64,000 bases of DNA from JACMQX01 sp040385105 (GTDB lineage Bacteria > Pseudomonadota > Gammaproteobacteria > Burkholderiales > Burkholderiaceae_C). The stretch spans positions 1-64,000 of the forward strand of contig JAZKHY010000013.1 in NCBI GenBank assembly GCA_040385105.1. The letters are read 5' to 3'. Shown in pieces: positions 1-7,246 of this stretch. Positions within the stretch are counted from its first letter, which is position 1. Each line of letters opens with the position of its first letter. A program made the translations under genes and the position numbers. The notes under the pieces are model-generated. The model saw nothing but the letters and a program-made list of their open reading frames with translations, was not told the DNA's origin and did not search any database.

Positions 1-46
1 CTTGCACGGATGTGTTGCAAGCGTCGTGCCAGAGGTTTTTTTACAG

Positions 47-103
47 CCTCAACGTAAAAGTGAGCGGACGCCGTAGGCGGTCCGTTCGAATGACAGGTTA
101 AAG
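47..103 (-). other. attC-like recombination site A
   Basis: On the minus strand the site begins CTTTAAC (complement of 97-103) and ends GTTGAGG (complement of 47-53); these outer heptamers can pair, with G-U wobbles. Between them is a strong hairpin, GGACCGCC-TAC-GGCGTCC, with one unpaired C, like the extrahelical bases of attC sites. The TAA stop of the cassette ORF lies inside the first heptamer. The length is 57 bp. Confidence 0.6.
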
Positions 104-436
104 CTCATTTGCGCTTCTCAGGCCTGCGACCAATTCGGGCCTTGCCAGGAACTCAAGGCCGAACAGATCACCGTCATGATCAACATCGAGATTGAGACCG
201 AGTTCATTGAAGAAGTCTACCGTTTCGGCGACCGGAGCAGCCATACTCGCGAAATGCAAGCTGGGTGGACGACGCACAAAATAGACATATCCGATCTCGT
301 CTTCCTCCGCAAACGTACAGCGGGAGATTCGAACCGTGGCCAGTTTCTCCGCCAGATCTACATGCTCATCAGCTAAGAGCGCATCACGGAGTTCCGCGAA
401 TACCGTCGGGCAGATGCTTGCGAACATTTCTGCCAT
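98..436 (-). CDS. Cassette protein, DUF2283-like (hypothetical)
   Basis: A 112-residue soluble acidic protein. The C-terminal half (VDFFNELGLNLDVDHDGD followed by LFGLEFL) resembles the DUF2283 pattern of a short strand, a D-x-D-x-x-G turn and a final G-[IL]-E-[FIV]-L strand. DUF2283 proteins are small, often toxin-antitoxin-associated, and have no settled function. The start ATG is 3 bases from the core of attC-like site B and the stop lies inside site A, so the whole ORF fits a mobile cassette. No Shine-Dalgarno sequence is obvious; expression probably depends on an upstream cassette or integron promoter. Codon use is less GC-biased than in the chromosomal genes here, which suggests transfer. 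The family call is tentative. Confidence 0.6.
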   Translation of the reverse strand: MAEMFASICPTVFAELRDALLADEHVDLAEKLATVRISRCTFAEEDEIGYVYFVRRPPSLHFASMAAPVAETVDFFNELGLNLDVDHDGDLFGLEFLARPELVAGLRSANEL

Positions 437-439
437 GAG

Positions 440-497
440 CTTTAACGTTGGCGCTCAGCGGGCGCCGAAGGCGATCCGATGGAGCAACTAGTTAAAA
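440..497 (-). other. attC-like recombination site B
   Basis: On the minus strand the site runs from TTTTAAC (complement of 491-497) to GTTAAAG (complement of 440-446), 58 bp. The outer heptamers pair almost perfectly. A GTTGCTC segment near one end pairs with the GAGCGCCAAC segment near the other, and the centre folds as an imperfect GGATCGCC-TTCG-GCGCCC hairpin. It lies directly between two cassette ORFs. Confidence 0.6.
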
Positions 498-500
498 GTC

Positions 501-764
501 TCATGCCTTGCCAACCACAAAAACCAACACAAGACAGGAGGCAATGAAAGCTCCGGCGAAGCCAACAAACTTCAGGCGGTGAGGCCGCGCTTCCTCTGAA
601 ATGAAGCGATCTGAAAGAAATAGAAATGGTCCAAGGGGCTGCGCCCACCAAGGCGCATTCATTCCTCGAATCAGCGGAACGAAGTGCCGAATAGCGATTG
701 CGAGCAACAGGCATGGAACCCCAAATATCGCCATGCTGATGATGATTGAGAGCAGGGTATCCAT
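501..764 (-). CDS. Cassette-encoded small membrane protein
   Basis: An 87-residue protein with two predicted membrane helices: residues about 4-30 (LLSIIISMAIFGVPCLLLAIAI) and about 64-86 (LKFVGFAGAFIASCLVLVFVV). A short Trp/Pro-rich loop lies between them. The ATG is 5 bases after an ACGTTAAAAC core and the stop is 3 bases before attC-like site B, so it is a complete single-gene cassette. No function is recognised; small two-helix membrane proteins are common cassette cargo. Codon composition is lower in GC than in the chromosomal genes. Confidence 0.55.
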   Translation of the reverse strand: MDTLLSIIISMAIFGVPCLLLAIAIRHFVPLIRGMNAPWWAQPLGPFLFLSDRFISEEARPHRLKFVGFAGAFIASCLVLVFVVGKA

Positions 765-802
765 GTGAGTTTTAACGTAATTTATGCCGCAGGACGGAAA
801 GC

Positions 803-826
803 GTTATCCCGCACTTGCGGGATAAC
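803..826. repeat. 24-bp palindrome with GATAAC-type repeats downstream
   Basis: GTTATCCCGCA, CT, TGCGGGATAAC: perfect 11-base arms. The right arm recurs exactly at 943-953, and shorter GCGGATAAC or GGGGATAAC copies end near 966 and 1076. It could be protein-binding DNA next to the cassette array, such as a recombinase region or a degenerate att site, or a hairpin terminator; it has no T-tract. Confidence 0.5.
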
Positions 827-1256
827 CTCGGCCTCGCCGTTGCGCCAAGTCCTTGACGCCATTGGACATTTCGACAACCCCGATCAATTTCAGGTCCGAT
901 AACTGGAGACCTGAAACCCCGCAATTGGCGCGCTTGGCCGTCTGCGGGATAACGCTGGCGGATAACGCCATGAATGACCCCTGATATGCGGATTGTTCTG
1001 GACAAGAAAATCTCCGGCGAGTGGCTTGTACATTGGGTTTTCGGGAACTGTACTACACAGGACCGCGGGGGATAACTCACCGCGAAACCCCGCACGCCCA
1101 ATCCGTTGGCTGGCAGTGTCTGCCTTGAGATTTCGCAGAAGTGCTAAAGTGATATTGCCCACAAAAACAGTGGGCCGGGCTTTAGACGGCTCGATACATC
1201 TTGGTGACGAAGGTCACCGCAGCCACCCGGCAGGTGGCCTTCTGTTCGTCCGCATC

Positions 1257-1342
1257 AGGCGGCTCGAATGGGAGGTCTCGCAAGAGCCTGCCGGTTGCTC
1301 ACTGAGATGTCCGGTCCGTCTAACCCGTTCGAGCTGCCGCCT
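1257..1342 (+). ncRNA. Candidate structured RNA (unclassified)
   Basis: AGGCGGCTCGAATGGG (1257-1272) pairs with 1324-1342 over 16 base pairs with one three-base bulge. Inside the loop is a second hairpin (1273-1289) with a GCAA tetraloop. Two perfect six-base-pair hairpins precede it (GGTGAC/GTCACC and GCCACC/GGTGGC). It matches no RNA family I can name. It sits about 90 bases upstream of the gene at 1429, so a leader element is possible, as is a folded cassette-end sequence. Confidence 0.3.
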
Positions 1343-1428
1343 TTCTATTTTTAGAAATCATCATCGTTGGGACAAACACGCAGTACAGGCGGCGGCATTT
1401 CTTGATCTTTCAATTTCGGGAAAAGACC

Positions 1429-1752
1429 ATGACCTGTACCTGCGACCCAACCGGCAGCGAGCTTTCAGAACACGAAGACGGCGAGCTGCGCACCATTGCC
1501 AACCCCACCCTGCCCTACGACTTTGTCGAAGACATGAGCGACCAGCTCAATGGCCTTGACGACGTTCAGCGCTCGCTGGACCTGCTGGAGATTTTGATCG
1601 ACCCGGTCATGGTCTCGGGCACCGTGCTGCACCAGATGGACCACAAGCAGCTCGGCGCCATGCTGCGCAACCTGAACAGCCTGTTTCATGCCCGGCTGCG
1701 GAGCGCGCGGAATGTGCTGGCCAGGCCGTACGGCGGTTCACCGCACGGCTGA
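1429..1752 (+). CDS. Hypothetical acidic protein
   Basis: A 107-residue protein beginning MTCTCDPTGSELSEHEDGE. The in-frame ATG at 1402 would add nine residues, but the ATG at 1429 has a close upstream GGGAAAAG and gives a natural N-terminus. The middle (residues about 35-90) is predicted helical: DQLNGLDDVQRSLDLLEILIDP, then MVSGTVLHQMDHKQLGAMLRN. The spacing suggests a small helical bundle or dimerising domain. No catalytic motif or signal peptide is visible. The 3' end overlaps the convergent DMT gene by 15 bases. I do not recognise the family. Confidence 0.6.
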   Translation: MTCTCDPTGSELSEHEDGELRTIANPTLPYDFVEDMSDQLNGLDDVQRSLDLLEILIDPVMVSGTVLHQMDHKQLGAMLRNLNSLFHARLRSARNVLARPYGGSPHG

Positions 1753-2664
1753 GCCCGGCTGCTGCGCGGGCTGCTGGCGGCCGGTGCGCAGCGCCCCGCC
1801 GGCCAGTGCCACACCACAGGCCACCACGCCGGCGGCCATGAGCGTGCCGGTGTCCAGCGGCTCGCCCAGCAGCCATGCCGCGCCCAGCGCGGTCATGAGC
1901 GGCACCAGCGCGGCCGACAACGACGCGCGTGCCGCACCCAGGCGGACGATGGCGGCCATGTAGGTCACCAGGCCCAGCAGCCCGGCCACCACACCCTGCC
2001 CCAGTGCCTGCCAGGCCACGTCGGTCCACGGCGCGGTCAGCAGCCGGGGCGCGCCCCAGACCAGCACCACCGGCAGCAGCATCAGCAGCGACCAGCCGTT
2101 GACAATGGCGGCCCCCTGCCAGGGCGTGAGCCCGGTGCCGCGGAAGGCCAGCGTGTGCATGGCCCACATCATCGCGGCCAGCAGGAACAGCAGGTCGCCG
2201 CGCCAGGCGCCGGGCTGGCCGCCCAGGCGCTGGGTGACCACGCCGAATGCCAGCATGCCGCAGACGATCAGCGCCAGCCCGGCCAGGCGCGGGCCGCCAA
2301 GCTTTTCACCGCCGGCCAGCCAGGCGCCCAGCGCGGTGAACAGCGGCACGCTGCCGCTCATGTACACGCCCATGTGGGCGGCAGGCGCCCAGCGCGCGCC
2401 TGCCAGCACGACCAGGCCGAACGGCAGCGCGCCGCCCAGCAGCAGCATGGCGAGCCGCGCCCGCGGCACACCGGCAGGCAGCAAGCCCGTCTTCAGGCAC
2501 AGGGGCAGCAGCACCAGGGTGGGTACGCCGTAGCGCAGCACGGCCAGCTCCAGCGGCCCCAGCGTGGTGGTCACGCCGTGGCGCGAGGCGATCTGCCAGC
2601 CGCTGCCGATGAGGGCTGCGGCCAGGGCGGCCAGCAGGCCAAGGGCAAGGTTACGGTTCATCAC
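1738..2664 (-). CDS. EamA/DMT-family permease
   Basis: A 308-residue inner-membrane protein with about ten hydrophobic helices in two repeated halves (residues about 5-145 and 150-290), the usual ten-TMS EamA layout and length. Family members export small metabolites such as amino acids; the substrate cannot be read from sequence. The conserved P-L-F-T-A-L-G-A-W-L block in the first half and P-L-M-T-A-L-G-A-A-W-L-L-G-E in the second are the family's repeat signatures. The Met three residues in is an alternative start. It is monocistronic and convergent with the hypothetical gene at 1429. Confidence 0.85.
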   Translation of the reverse strand: MMNRNLALGLLAALAAALIGSGWQIASRHGVTTTLGPLELAVLRYGVPTLVLLPLCLKTGLLPAGVPRARLAMLLLGGALPFGLVVLAGARWAPAAHMGVYMSGSVPLFTALGAWLAGGEKLGGPRLAGLALIVCGMLAFGVVTQRLGGQPGAWRGDLLFLLAAMMWAMHTLAFRGTGLTPWQGAAIVNGWSLLMLLPVVLVWGAPRLLTAPWTDVAWQALGQGVVAGLLGLVTYMAAIVRLGAARASLSAALVPLMTALGAAWLLGEPLDTGTLMAAGVVACGVALAGGALRTGRQQPAQQPGSAVR

Positions 2665-2728
2665 GCTCCGTCTGCCCGCTGCCGGGGCAAGGCGGCGATG
2701 ATACGGCAGCCTGCCCGGCCTAGCCTGT

Positions 2729-3394
2729 TCAGTTCATCGAGTCGCCGTTGGCATCAAGCTGGTCCGTCCAGAAGGCCTGGCCGCAGGCCATGGCCACCGG
2801 GGCCGCCGCCAGCACCGGCCGGGTGCCGGCCCAGACGGCTTCCCACAGGCGGCGGCTCACGGTGCCGTAGTCGTCCGTCACGCACACAATGAAGCCGATG
2901 AACAGGTTGTCGCCGCGGGTCTGGGTAATGACTTTCTCCACCACGATGCGGTCACGCCTGACAGGGAACTCCACCTGCACCGGCTCGGACCAGCGCTGCG
3001 CCGCATCGTAGGTTTCCATGACGCAGCGCAACACGCCGCTTTCCACCGCCAACACCACCAGCAGGCCGCCGCCCGTCACACCCAGGCCGAACACCCCGGC
3101 TTCTACGCCGGTGCTCTCCAGCCGGCCCGCGCCCTGCCCTTCGGCGCCGGTCTCGTAGCTCCACACGTAGCCGTCAGGCCCGATGGCAAAGCACTCCTGG
3201 TTGCCGTCGGCGTTGGTCACCAGCATCGTGCCCTTCCACATGCTTTTGACCGGGTAGTCGGCTTGCGGCTCCCGGAAGCCGCCCCAGGCCTGGTAGGTGC
3301 TGCGCGGGGTGGAGGAATTGCTGGCGGTGTACATCATGTTGCGCTCCGGGTAGTTGGGAGAGTTGGGGGTGATTCGCTTGTTGCTGTATGGCAT
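2729..3394 (-). CDS. Hypothetical beta-rich protein, possibly lectin-like
   Basis: A 221-residue protein without signal peptide or membrane helix. It is dominated by short beta strands with aromatic turns (NQECFAIGPDGYVWSYE; VLRCVMETYDAAQRWSEPVQV). The F-x-x-G-x-D-G-x-V-W-x-Y block recalls blades of PLL-type seven-bladed propellers and tachylectin-like proteins, but only two or three such blocks are visible, so the fold call is weak. It is transcribed away from the winged-helix regulator at 3505 across a 110-bp promoter region, which suggests that regulator may control it. Function unknown. Confidence 0.55.
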   Translation of the reverse strand: MPYSNKRITPNSPNYPERNMMYTASNSSTPRSTYQAWGGFREPQADYPVKSMWKGTMLVTNADGNQECFAIGPDGYVWSYETGAEGQGAGRLESTGVEAGVFGLGVTGGGLLVVLAVESGVLRCVMETYDAAQRWSEPVQVEFPVRRDRIVVEKVITQTRGDNLFIGFIVCVTDDYGTVSRRLWEAVWAGTRPVLAAAPVAMACGQAFWTDQLDANGDSMN

Positions 3395-3504
3395 GGATGA
3401 AGTTTCCCGCCAGGGGTGCCTTCAAGTCTTGAATCCCGGCTGCAAGAACCTTAAAAGTCCTTAAACTCACACCCAGAGACCACTCAAACCAAAAAAGGGA
3501 TTGC

Positions 3505-5040
3505 TTGTCGCACGAACTTGTCTTTTCCAATTTCGTCCTGCGGCCTGTAGAGAGGCAATTGCTCGCCAACGGACGGCCGCTGACGCTGGGCGCGCGAGCT
3601 TTCGATGTACTGTCCGCGCTGGTAGCGCGCGCGGGCAACCTGGTCAGCAAGTCCGAGCTGTTCGACCTGGTCTGGCCGGGTGTGGTGGTGGAGGAAAACA
3701 ACCTCCAGGTCCACATTTCCACTCTGCGCAAGCTCATCGGCTCGGAGCTGATCGCCACCATCCCGGGCCGGGGCTACCGCTTCACCGGGCAGATTGCCGC
3801 GCCGGCCGGTGCGCCGCCTTCGCAGGCGGCGGCGCCCATGTCAGCACCCATGTCAGCACGGTCCGTGGCAGTGCTGCCCTTCGGCAACCTCAGCAACGAC
3901 CCTGACCAGGAATATTTCTCCGACGGCCTGGCTGAAGACATCATCTCCAAGCTGACCCGCTCGCCCTGGCTGTACGTCATTGCCCGCAATTCGTCGTTCC
4001 GGTACCGGCAGCCCGCACCCACCCCGGCAGACATCTGCAAGGCGCTGGGGGTGCGCTACCTCGTCACCGGCACGGTGCGCCGCTCCGGGCCGACGATGCG
4101 CATCACCGCCGAGCTGATGGACGGCCTGAGCAGCGAGACGCTCTGGTCCCAGCGCTTTGACCGCCCGCTGGATGCGCTGTTCGAGGTGCAGAACGAGATC
4201 TCCACCAGCATCGTGAGCGCCATCGAGCCGGTGTACCTGCGCCGCGAGGAGTACCTCACCAGCCAGCTGGCCACGCCCGACATGAAGCACTGGGAGCTGC
4301 TGATGCGTGCGCGCTGGCACTTCTGGCGCAGCACCCGCGAGCATGTGGAGACCGCGCGCACCCACGTCAAGCAGGCGCTGGAGCTCAAGCCGGACGACCC
4401 GCCCAGCCTGTCGTTGCTGGCCTTTACCCACATGTCCCGCGTCTGGGCCGGCTGGTCCACCAATGCGCGGGAAGACATCATGGAGGCCAACCGCCTGGCC
4501 CTGCGCGCCGTGCGCCAGAACGACACCGACCCTTTCGCCCACTTCACGCTGGGCACGGCGCTGTCGTTCACCGGCAATATCCCGCAGGCCATTGCCGAGC
4601 TTGAATACGCGCTGACGCTCTACCCGCAGTTTGCCGCCGCCGCAGGCGAGCTGGGCCGGCTGCTGGCCTTTGCCGGCCGCACTGAAGAAGCCGCCGAGTA
4701 TGTGCTGCAGGCGGCGGACTCCAGCCCGCATGACCCGCACCTGAGCCTGTGGATCCGCACCCGCGCCATTGCCTGCTTCATTGACGAAAATTATGTGGAC
4801 GCCACCCGCTATGCCCAGCAGGCCACCGCCAAGCGTTCAGACTGGTTCTTCAACTACTACCTGCTGGCGGCCTGCCAGGCCGCTGCCGGCCAGCAGGCCG
4901 AGGCGCTGAAGGCGGTGCAGCAGGCGCAGGCCTTCGGCCCGTACCCGATGCAGGCCCTGCGCATGGGCCATCCCTTCATGGACGAAAAGGTGATGGACCG
5001 CTTTGTCGGTTACCTGCGCCAGGCCGGCTGGGCGGGTTGA
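3505..5040 (+). CDS. CadC/ToxR-type winged-helix regulator with TolB-like and TPR domains
   Basis: A 511-residue protein with a TTG start preceded by AAGGGA. Residues about 5-95 are an OmpR/CadC-type winged helix (LVFSNFVLRPVERQLLANG ... LFDLVWPGVVVEENNLQVHISTLRKLIG ... IPGRGYRFTG). Residues about 115-250 form the TolB-N-like module (VAVLPFGNLSNDPDQEYFSD, ending in a YLVTGTVRR strand) often fused to such regulators and to adenylate cyclases. The rest is TPR-like helices (VKQALELKPDDPPSLSLLAF; ALTLYPQFAAAAGELGRLL). It lacks a transmembrane helix, so it is probably a cytoplasmic one-component regulator. The FAD oxidoreductase begins 83 bases downstream on the same strand and is the likely target or partner. 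Confidence 0.8.
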   Translation: MSHELVFSNFVLRPVERQLLANGRPLTLGARAFDVLSALVARAGNLVSKSELFDLVWPGVVVEENNLQVHISTLRKLIGSELIATIPGRGYRFTGQIAAPAGAPPSQAAAPMSAPMSARSVAVLPFGNLSNDPDQEYFSDGLAEDIISKLTRSPWLYVIARNSSFRYRQPAPTPADICKALGVRYLVTGTVRRSGPTMRITAELMDGLSSETLWSQRFDRPLDALFEVQNEISTSIVSAIEPVYLRREEYLTSQLATPDMKHWELLMRARWHFWRSTREHVETARTHVKQALELKPDDPPSLSLLAFTHMSRVWAGWSTNAREDIMEANRLALRAVRQNDTDPFAHFTLGTALSFTGNIPQAIAELEYALTLYPQFAAAAGELGRLLAFAGRTEEAAEYVLQAADSSPHDPHLSLWIRTRAIACFIDENYVDATRYAQQATAKRSDWFFNYYLLAACQAAAGQQAEALKAVQQAQAFGPYPMQALRMGHPFMDEKVMDRFVGYLRQAGWAG

Positions 5041-5123
5041 CCCTTTGGGCCAATTGCGGCAATGTCACGCCCGGGCATTGAGCGTGCCCCCTTCATCAAC
5101 CTGCCAGCATTCCAACAACAACC

Positions 5124-7223
5124 ATGAACACCACTGTTGCGCCACAAAAAGTCGCCATCCTCGGAGGAGGCATCTCGGCCCTGACCACGGCCTTTGAACT
5201 GACCAGCCAGCCCGGCTGGGAAAAGAACTACGACATCACCCTCTACCAGATGGGCTGGCGCCTGGGCGGCAAGTGCGCCACGGCGCGTGGCCCCAATGCC
5301 CGCATCGAGGAGCACGGCATCCACGGCTTCCTGGGCAGCTACTACAACGCCCTGCCGCTGATGGCCGACGTGTACAAGGCGCTCGGCCGCAAGCCCGGCG
5401 AGCCGCTGGCCACCTTTGAAGAGGCCTTCCACCCCGAGAGCTTCATGCTGATGTGGGAGTTTGTGGACGGCAGCCTGAAGCGCTGGCCCTTCACCGCGCC
5501 CACCAACGCGCTGTTGCCCGGCGACCCGTCGTCGCTGGCCACGGTGCGCGGGCAGGTCGGCGCCGTCATCAACTTCATCGACCAGGTGCTGGAGCCCGAC
5601 AACACGCCCGGCTTCTCGCTGCACAAGCTGGAGCTGGCCGCCGGCCGCCTGCTGTTCAAGGGCCTGCGGCTGGCGGTGGAAGACGCCGAAGCCGACGTGG
5701 CGAAGGCCCTGCCGCTGCTGGACGAAGCCTGGAGCTGGATCAAGGGCAAGCTGATGGAGATCGTGGAGGGCAACGACGAGCTGCGCCGCCTCTACATCGT
5801 GGTGGAGTTCCTGCTGGCGCTGGTGCGCGGCACGATTGCCGACAACATCTTCGAGCGCGGCTTTGACTCCATCGACGGCGAGAACTTCAGCGACTGGCTG
5901 ATGCGCCATGGCGCCTCGGTGCTCACCGCCTCGTCGCCGCTGGCCCTGAACACCGTCAACCTGTCCTACCAGTACCCGCAGGGCGACACAGCACGCACCG
6001 CGCTGATGGCCGCGGGCTGCTACCTGCACTGGACGCTGCGCAGCTATGCCTACATGGGCGCCTTCGCCTGGCTGTTTGAGGCCGGCACCGGCGAGACCGT
6101 GATCGCGCCGATGTACCAGGCGCTCAAGAAGCGCGGCGTGAAGTTCGAGTTCTTCCACAAGGTGGCGTCGCTGGAGCTGTCGGCCGACCAGACGCAGGTG
6201 TCGGCGGTCAACATCGGCGTCCAGGCCACGCTCAAGGACCCGGCAAAGGGCTATGAGCCGCTGATCGACGTCAAGGGCCTGCCCGCATGGCCGGGCAGCC
6301 CGCTGTACGGCCAGCTGGTGCAGGGCGCGGAGCTGGAGGCGCAGGACATCGACCTGGAGTCCTACTGGACGCCCTGGCAGCCGGTGGCGCAGAAGCAGCT
6401 GCAGGCGGGCCGCGACTACGACAAGCTGGTGTTCGCCATTTCGATCGGCGCCATTCCCTACCTGTGCCAGGACATCCTGGCGGTGCGCACCGACTGGCAG
6501 GCCATGGTTGCCAAGGTCACCACCGTGCAGACGCAGACCATGCAGCTGTGGATGAACCGCACCACGCCCCAGATGGGCTGGGACATCACCTTCAAGAACC
6601 CCACCGACACCGTGATCGGCGCCACCTACCTCAACCCGCTGGACGGCCAGGTGGACTTCACCCACCTGCTGCAGTGGGAAGACTGGCCCGCGGCCCACAC
6701 GCCCAAGGCGCTGTGGTACTTCTCGGGCGCCATGGCCGACTATGAAACGCCGCCCCCGCTGACCGACCATGGCTACCCGGCGCGGGCCCATGCGCGCGTC
6801 AAGGCCCAGTGCATCCAGTACCTGCAGGCCAGCATGGGGCCGCTGCTGCCGCTGGCCACCACCAACACCATCTCGCCGCCGGGCGACCCGGTCGGCCTGG
6901 ACTTCAGCCTGCTGCAGGCCTACAACGAAGCCGATGCCGGCCTGGGCGTCAAGCGCTTTGACCAGCAGTTCTGGCGCGCCAACATCGACCCGACGGAACG
7001 CTATGTGACCAGCCCGCCCGGCAGCACGGCGGCGCGGCTGAAGGCCTGGGGCTCGGGGCTGACCAACCTGGTCCTCGCCGGCGACTGGATCTACACCGGG
7101 CTCAACGTGGGCAGCGTGGAAGGCGCGGTCATGGGCGGCAAGCTCGCGTCGTATGCGGTGAGCGGCTACCCGGCGCTGAACGCCATCGTCGGCTACCCGC
7201 CTGCGGCCTCCAACGGGCTGTAA
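5124..7223 (+). CDS. Large FAD-dependent oxidoreductase, amine oxidase/phytoene desaturase superfamily
   Basis: A 699-residue protein. The N-terminus is a dinucleotide-binding fold (VAILGGGISALTTAFELT, then YQMGWRLGGKCATARG), with the E-x-G-x-H-x-[FW] motif (EEHGIHGFLGSYYNAL) of the carotene-desaturase/amine-oxidase class. The C-terminal FAD-binding motif is NLVLAGDWIYTGLNVGSVEG. It is about 200 residues longer than typical desaturases, the extra sequence lying in the middle. The isoprenoid and carotenoid neighbours that would identify the substrate are absent. It likely oxidises or dehydrogenates a hydrophobic substrate. The upstream winged-helix/TPR regulator is its only clear partner. Confidence 0.75.
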   Translation: MNTTVAPQKVAILGGGISALTTAFELTSQPGWEKNYDITLYQMGWRLGGKCATARGPNARIEEHGIHGFLGSYYNALPLMADVYKALGRKPGEPLATFEEAFHPESFMLMWEFVDGSLKRWPFTAPTNALLPGDPSSLATVRGQVGAVINFIDQVLEPDNTPGFSLHKLELAAGRLLFKGLRLAVEDAEADVAKALPLLDEAWSWIKGKLMEIVEGNDELRRLYIVVEFLLALVRGTIADNIFERGFDSIDGENFSDWLMRHGASVLTASSPLALNTVNLSYQYPQGDTARTALMAAGCYLHWTLRSYAYMGAFAWLFEAGTGETVIAPMYQALKKRGVKFEFFHKVASLELSADQTQVSAVNIGVQATLKDPAKGYEPLIDVKGLPAWPGSPLYGQLVQGAELEAQDIDLESYWTPWQPVAQKQLQAGRDYDKLVFAISIGAIPYLCQDILAVRTDWQAMVAKVTTVQTQTMQLWMNRTTPQMGWDITFKNPTDTVIGATYLNPLDGQVDFTHLLQWEDWPAAHTPKALWYFSGAMADYETPPPLTDHGYPARAHARVKAQCIQYLQASMGPLLPLATTNTISPPGDPVGLDFSLLQAYNEADAGLGVKRFDQQFWRANIDPTERYVTSPPGSTAARLKAWGSGLTNLVLAGDWIYTGLNVGSVEGAVMGGKLASYAVSGYPALNAIVGYPPAASNGL

Positions 7224-7246
7224 GCCTGCTGAGGGCCGTCAAGCCC

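Larger units (their letters stand above)
47..776 (-). mobile_element. Integron-type gene cassette array without integrase (CALIN-like)
   Basis: Two single-ORF units read leftward (764-501, 436-98). Each is followed at once by a 57-58 bp imperfect palindrome that starts with a TTAAC-type inverse core and ends with an ACGTT-type core. Start codons lie 2-5 bases after the preceding core, and one stop codon lies inside the inverse core, which is the usual layout of integron cassettes. The DNA is clearly less GC-rich than the rest of the window. A third core (complement of 770-776) precedes the first cassette. No tyrosine recombinase gene is present to the right, where intI would be expected, so this may be a cluster of attC sites lacking an integrase or the remains of an integron. 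The array may continue left of the window. Confidence 0.65.
765..1428. other. Gene-free region between cassette array and chromosome
   Basis: No convincing coding frame was found; the open frames here are uninterrupted only by chance. The region holds a 24-bp palindrome (803-826), further GATAAC-ending repeats near 903, 953, 966 and 1076, two short perfect hairpins (1203-1216 and 1220-1236) and the large hairpin at 1257-1342. A Shine-Dalgarno-like GGGAAAAG lies just before the gene starting at 1429. Confidence 0.5.

Noticed and set aside
1302..1405. Resemblance to 6S RNA (TGAGATGTCC with GGTCCGTC, and GGCGGCGGCATTTC downstream)
   Set aside because: The fold and spacing give only about 100 bases, without the 6S central bubble arrangement, and the flanking genes are not those usually beside ssrS.
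993..1559. Plus-strand ORF of 188 codons in the region beside the cassettes, considered as an integrase remnant
   Set aside because: It has no tyrosine recombinase motifs (R...HxxR...Y) and overlaps the gene at 1429 in another frame.
5010..6791. Minus-strand ORF of 593 codons
   Set aside because: It is antisense to the FAD oxidoreductase, with His/Gln/Arg-rich composition typical of a shadow frame.
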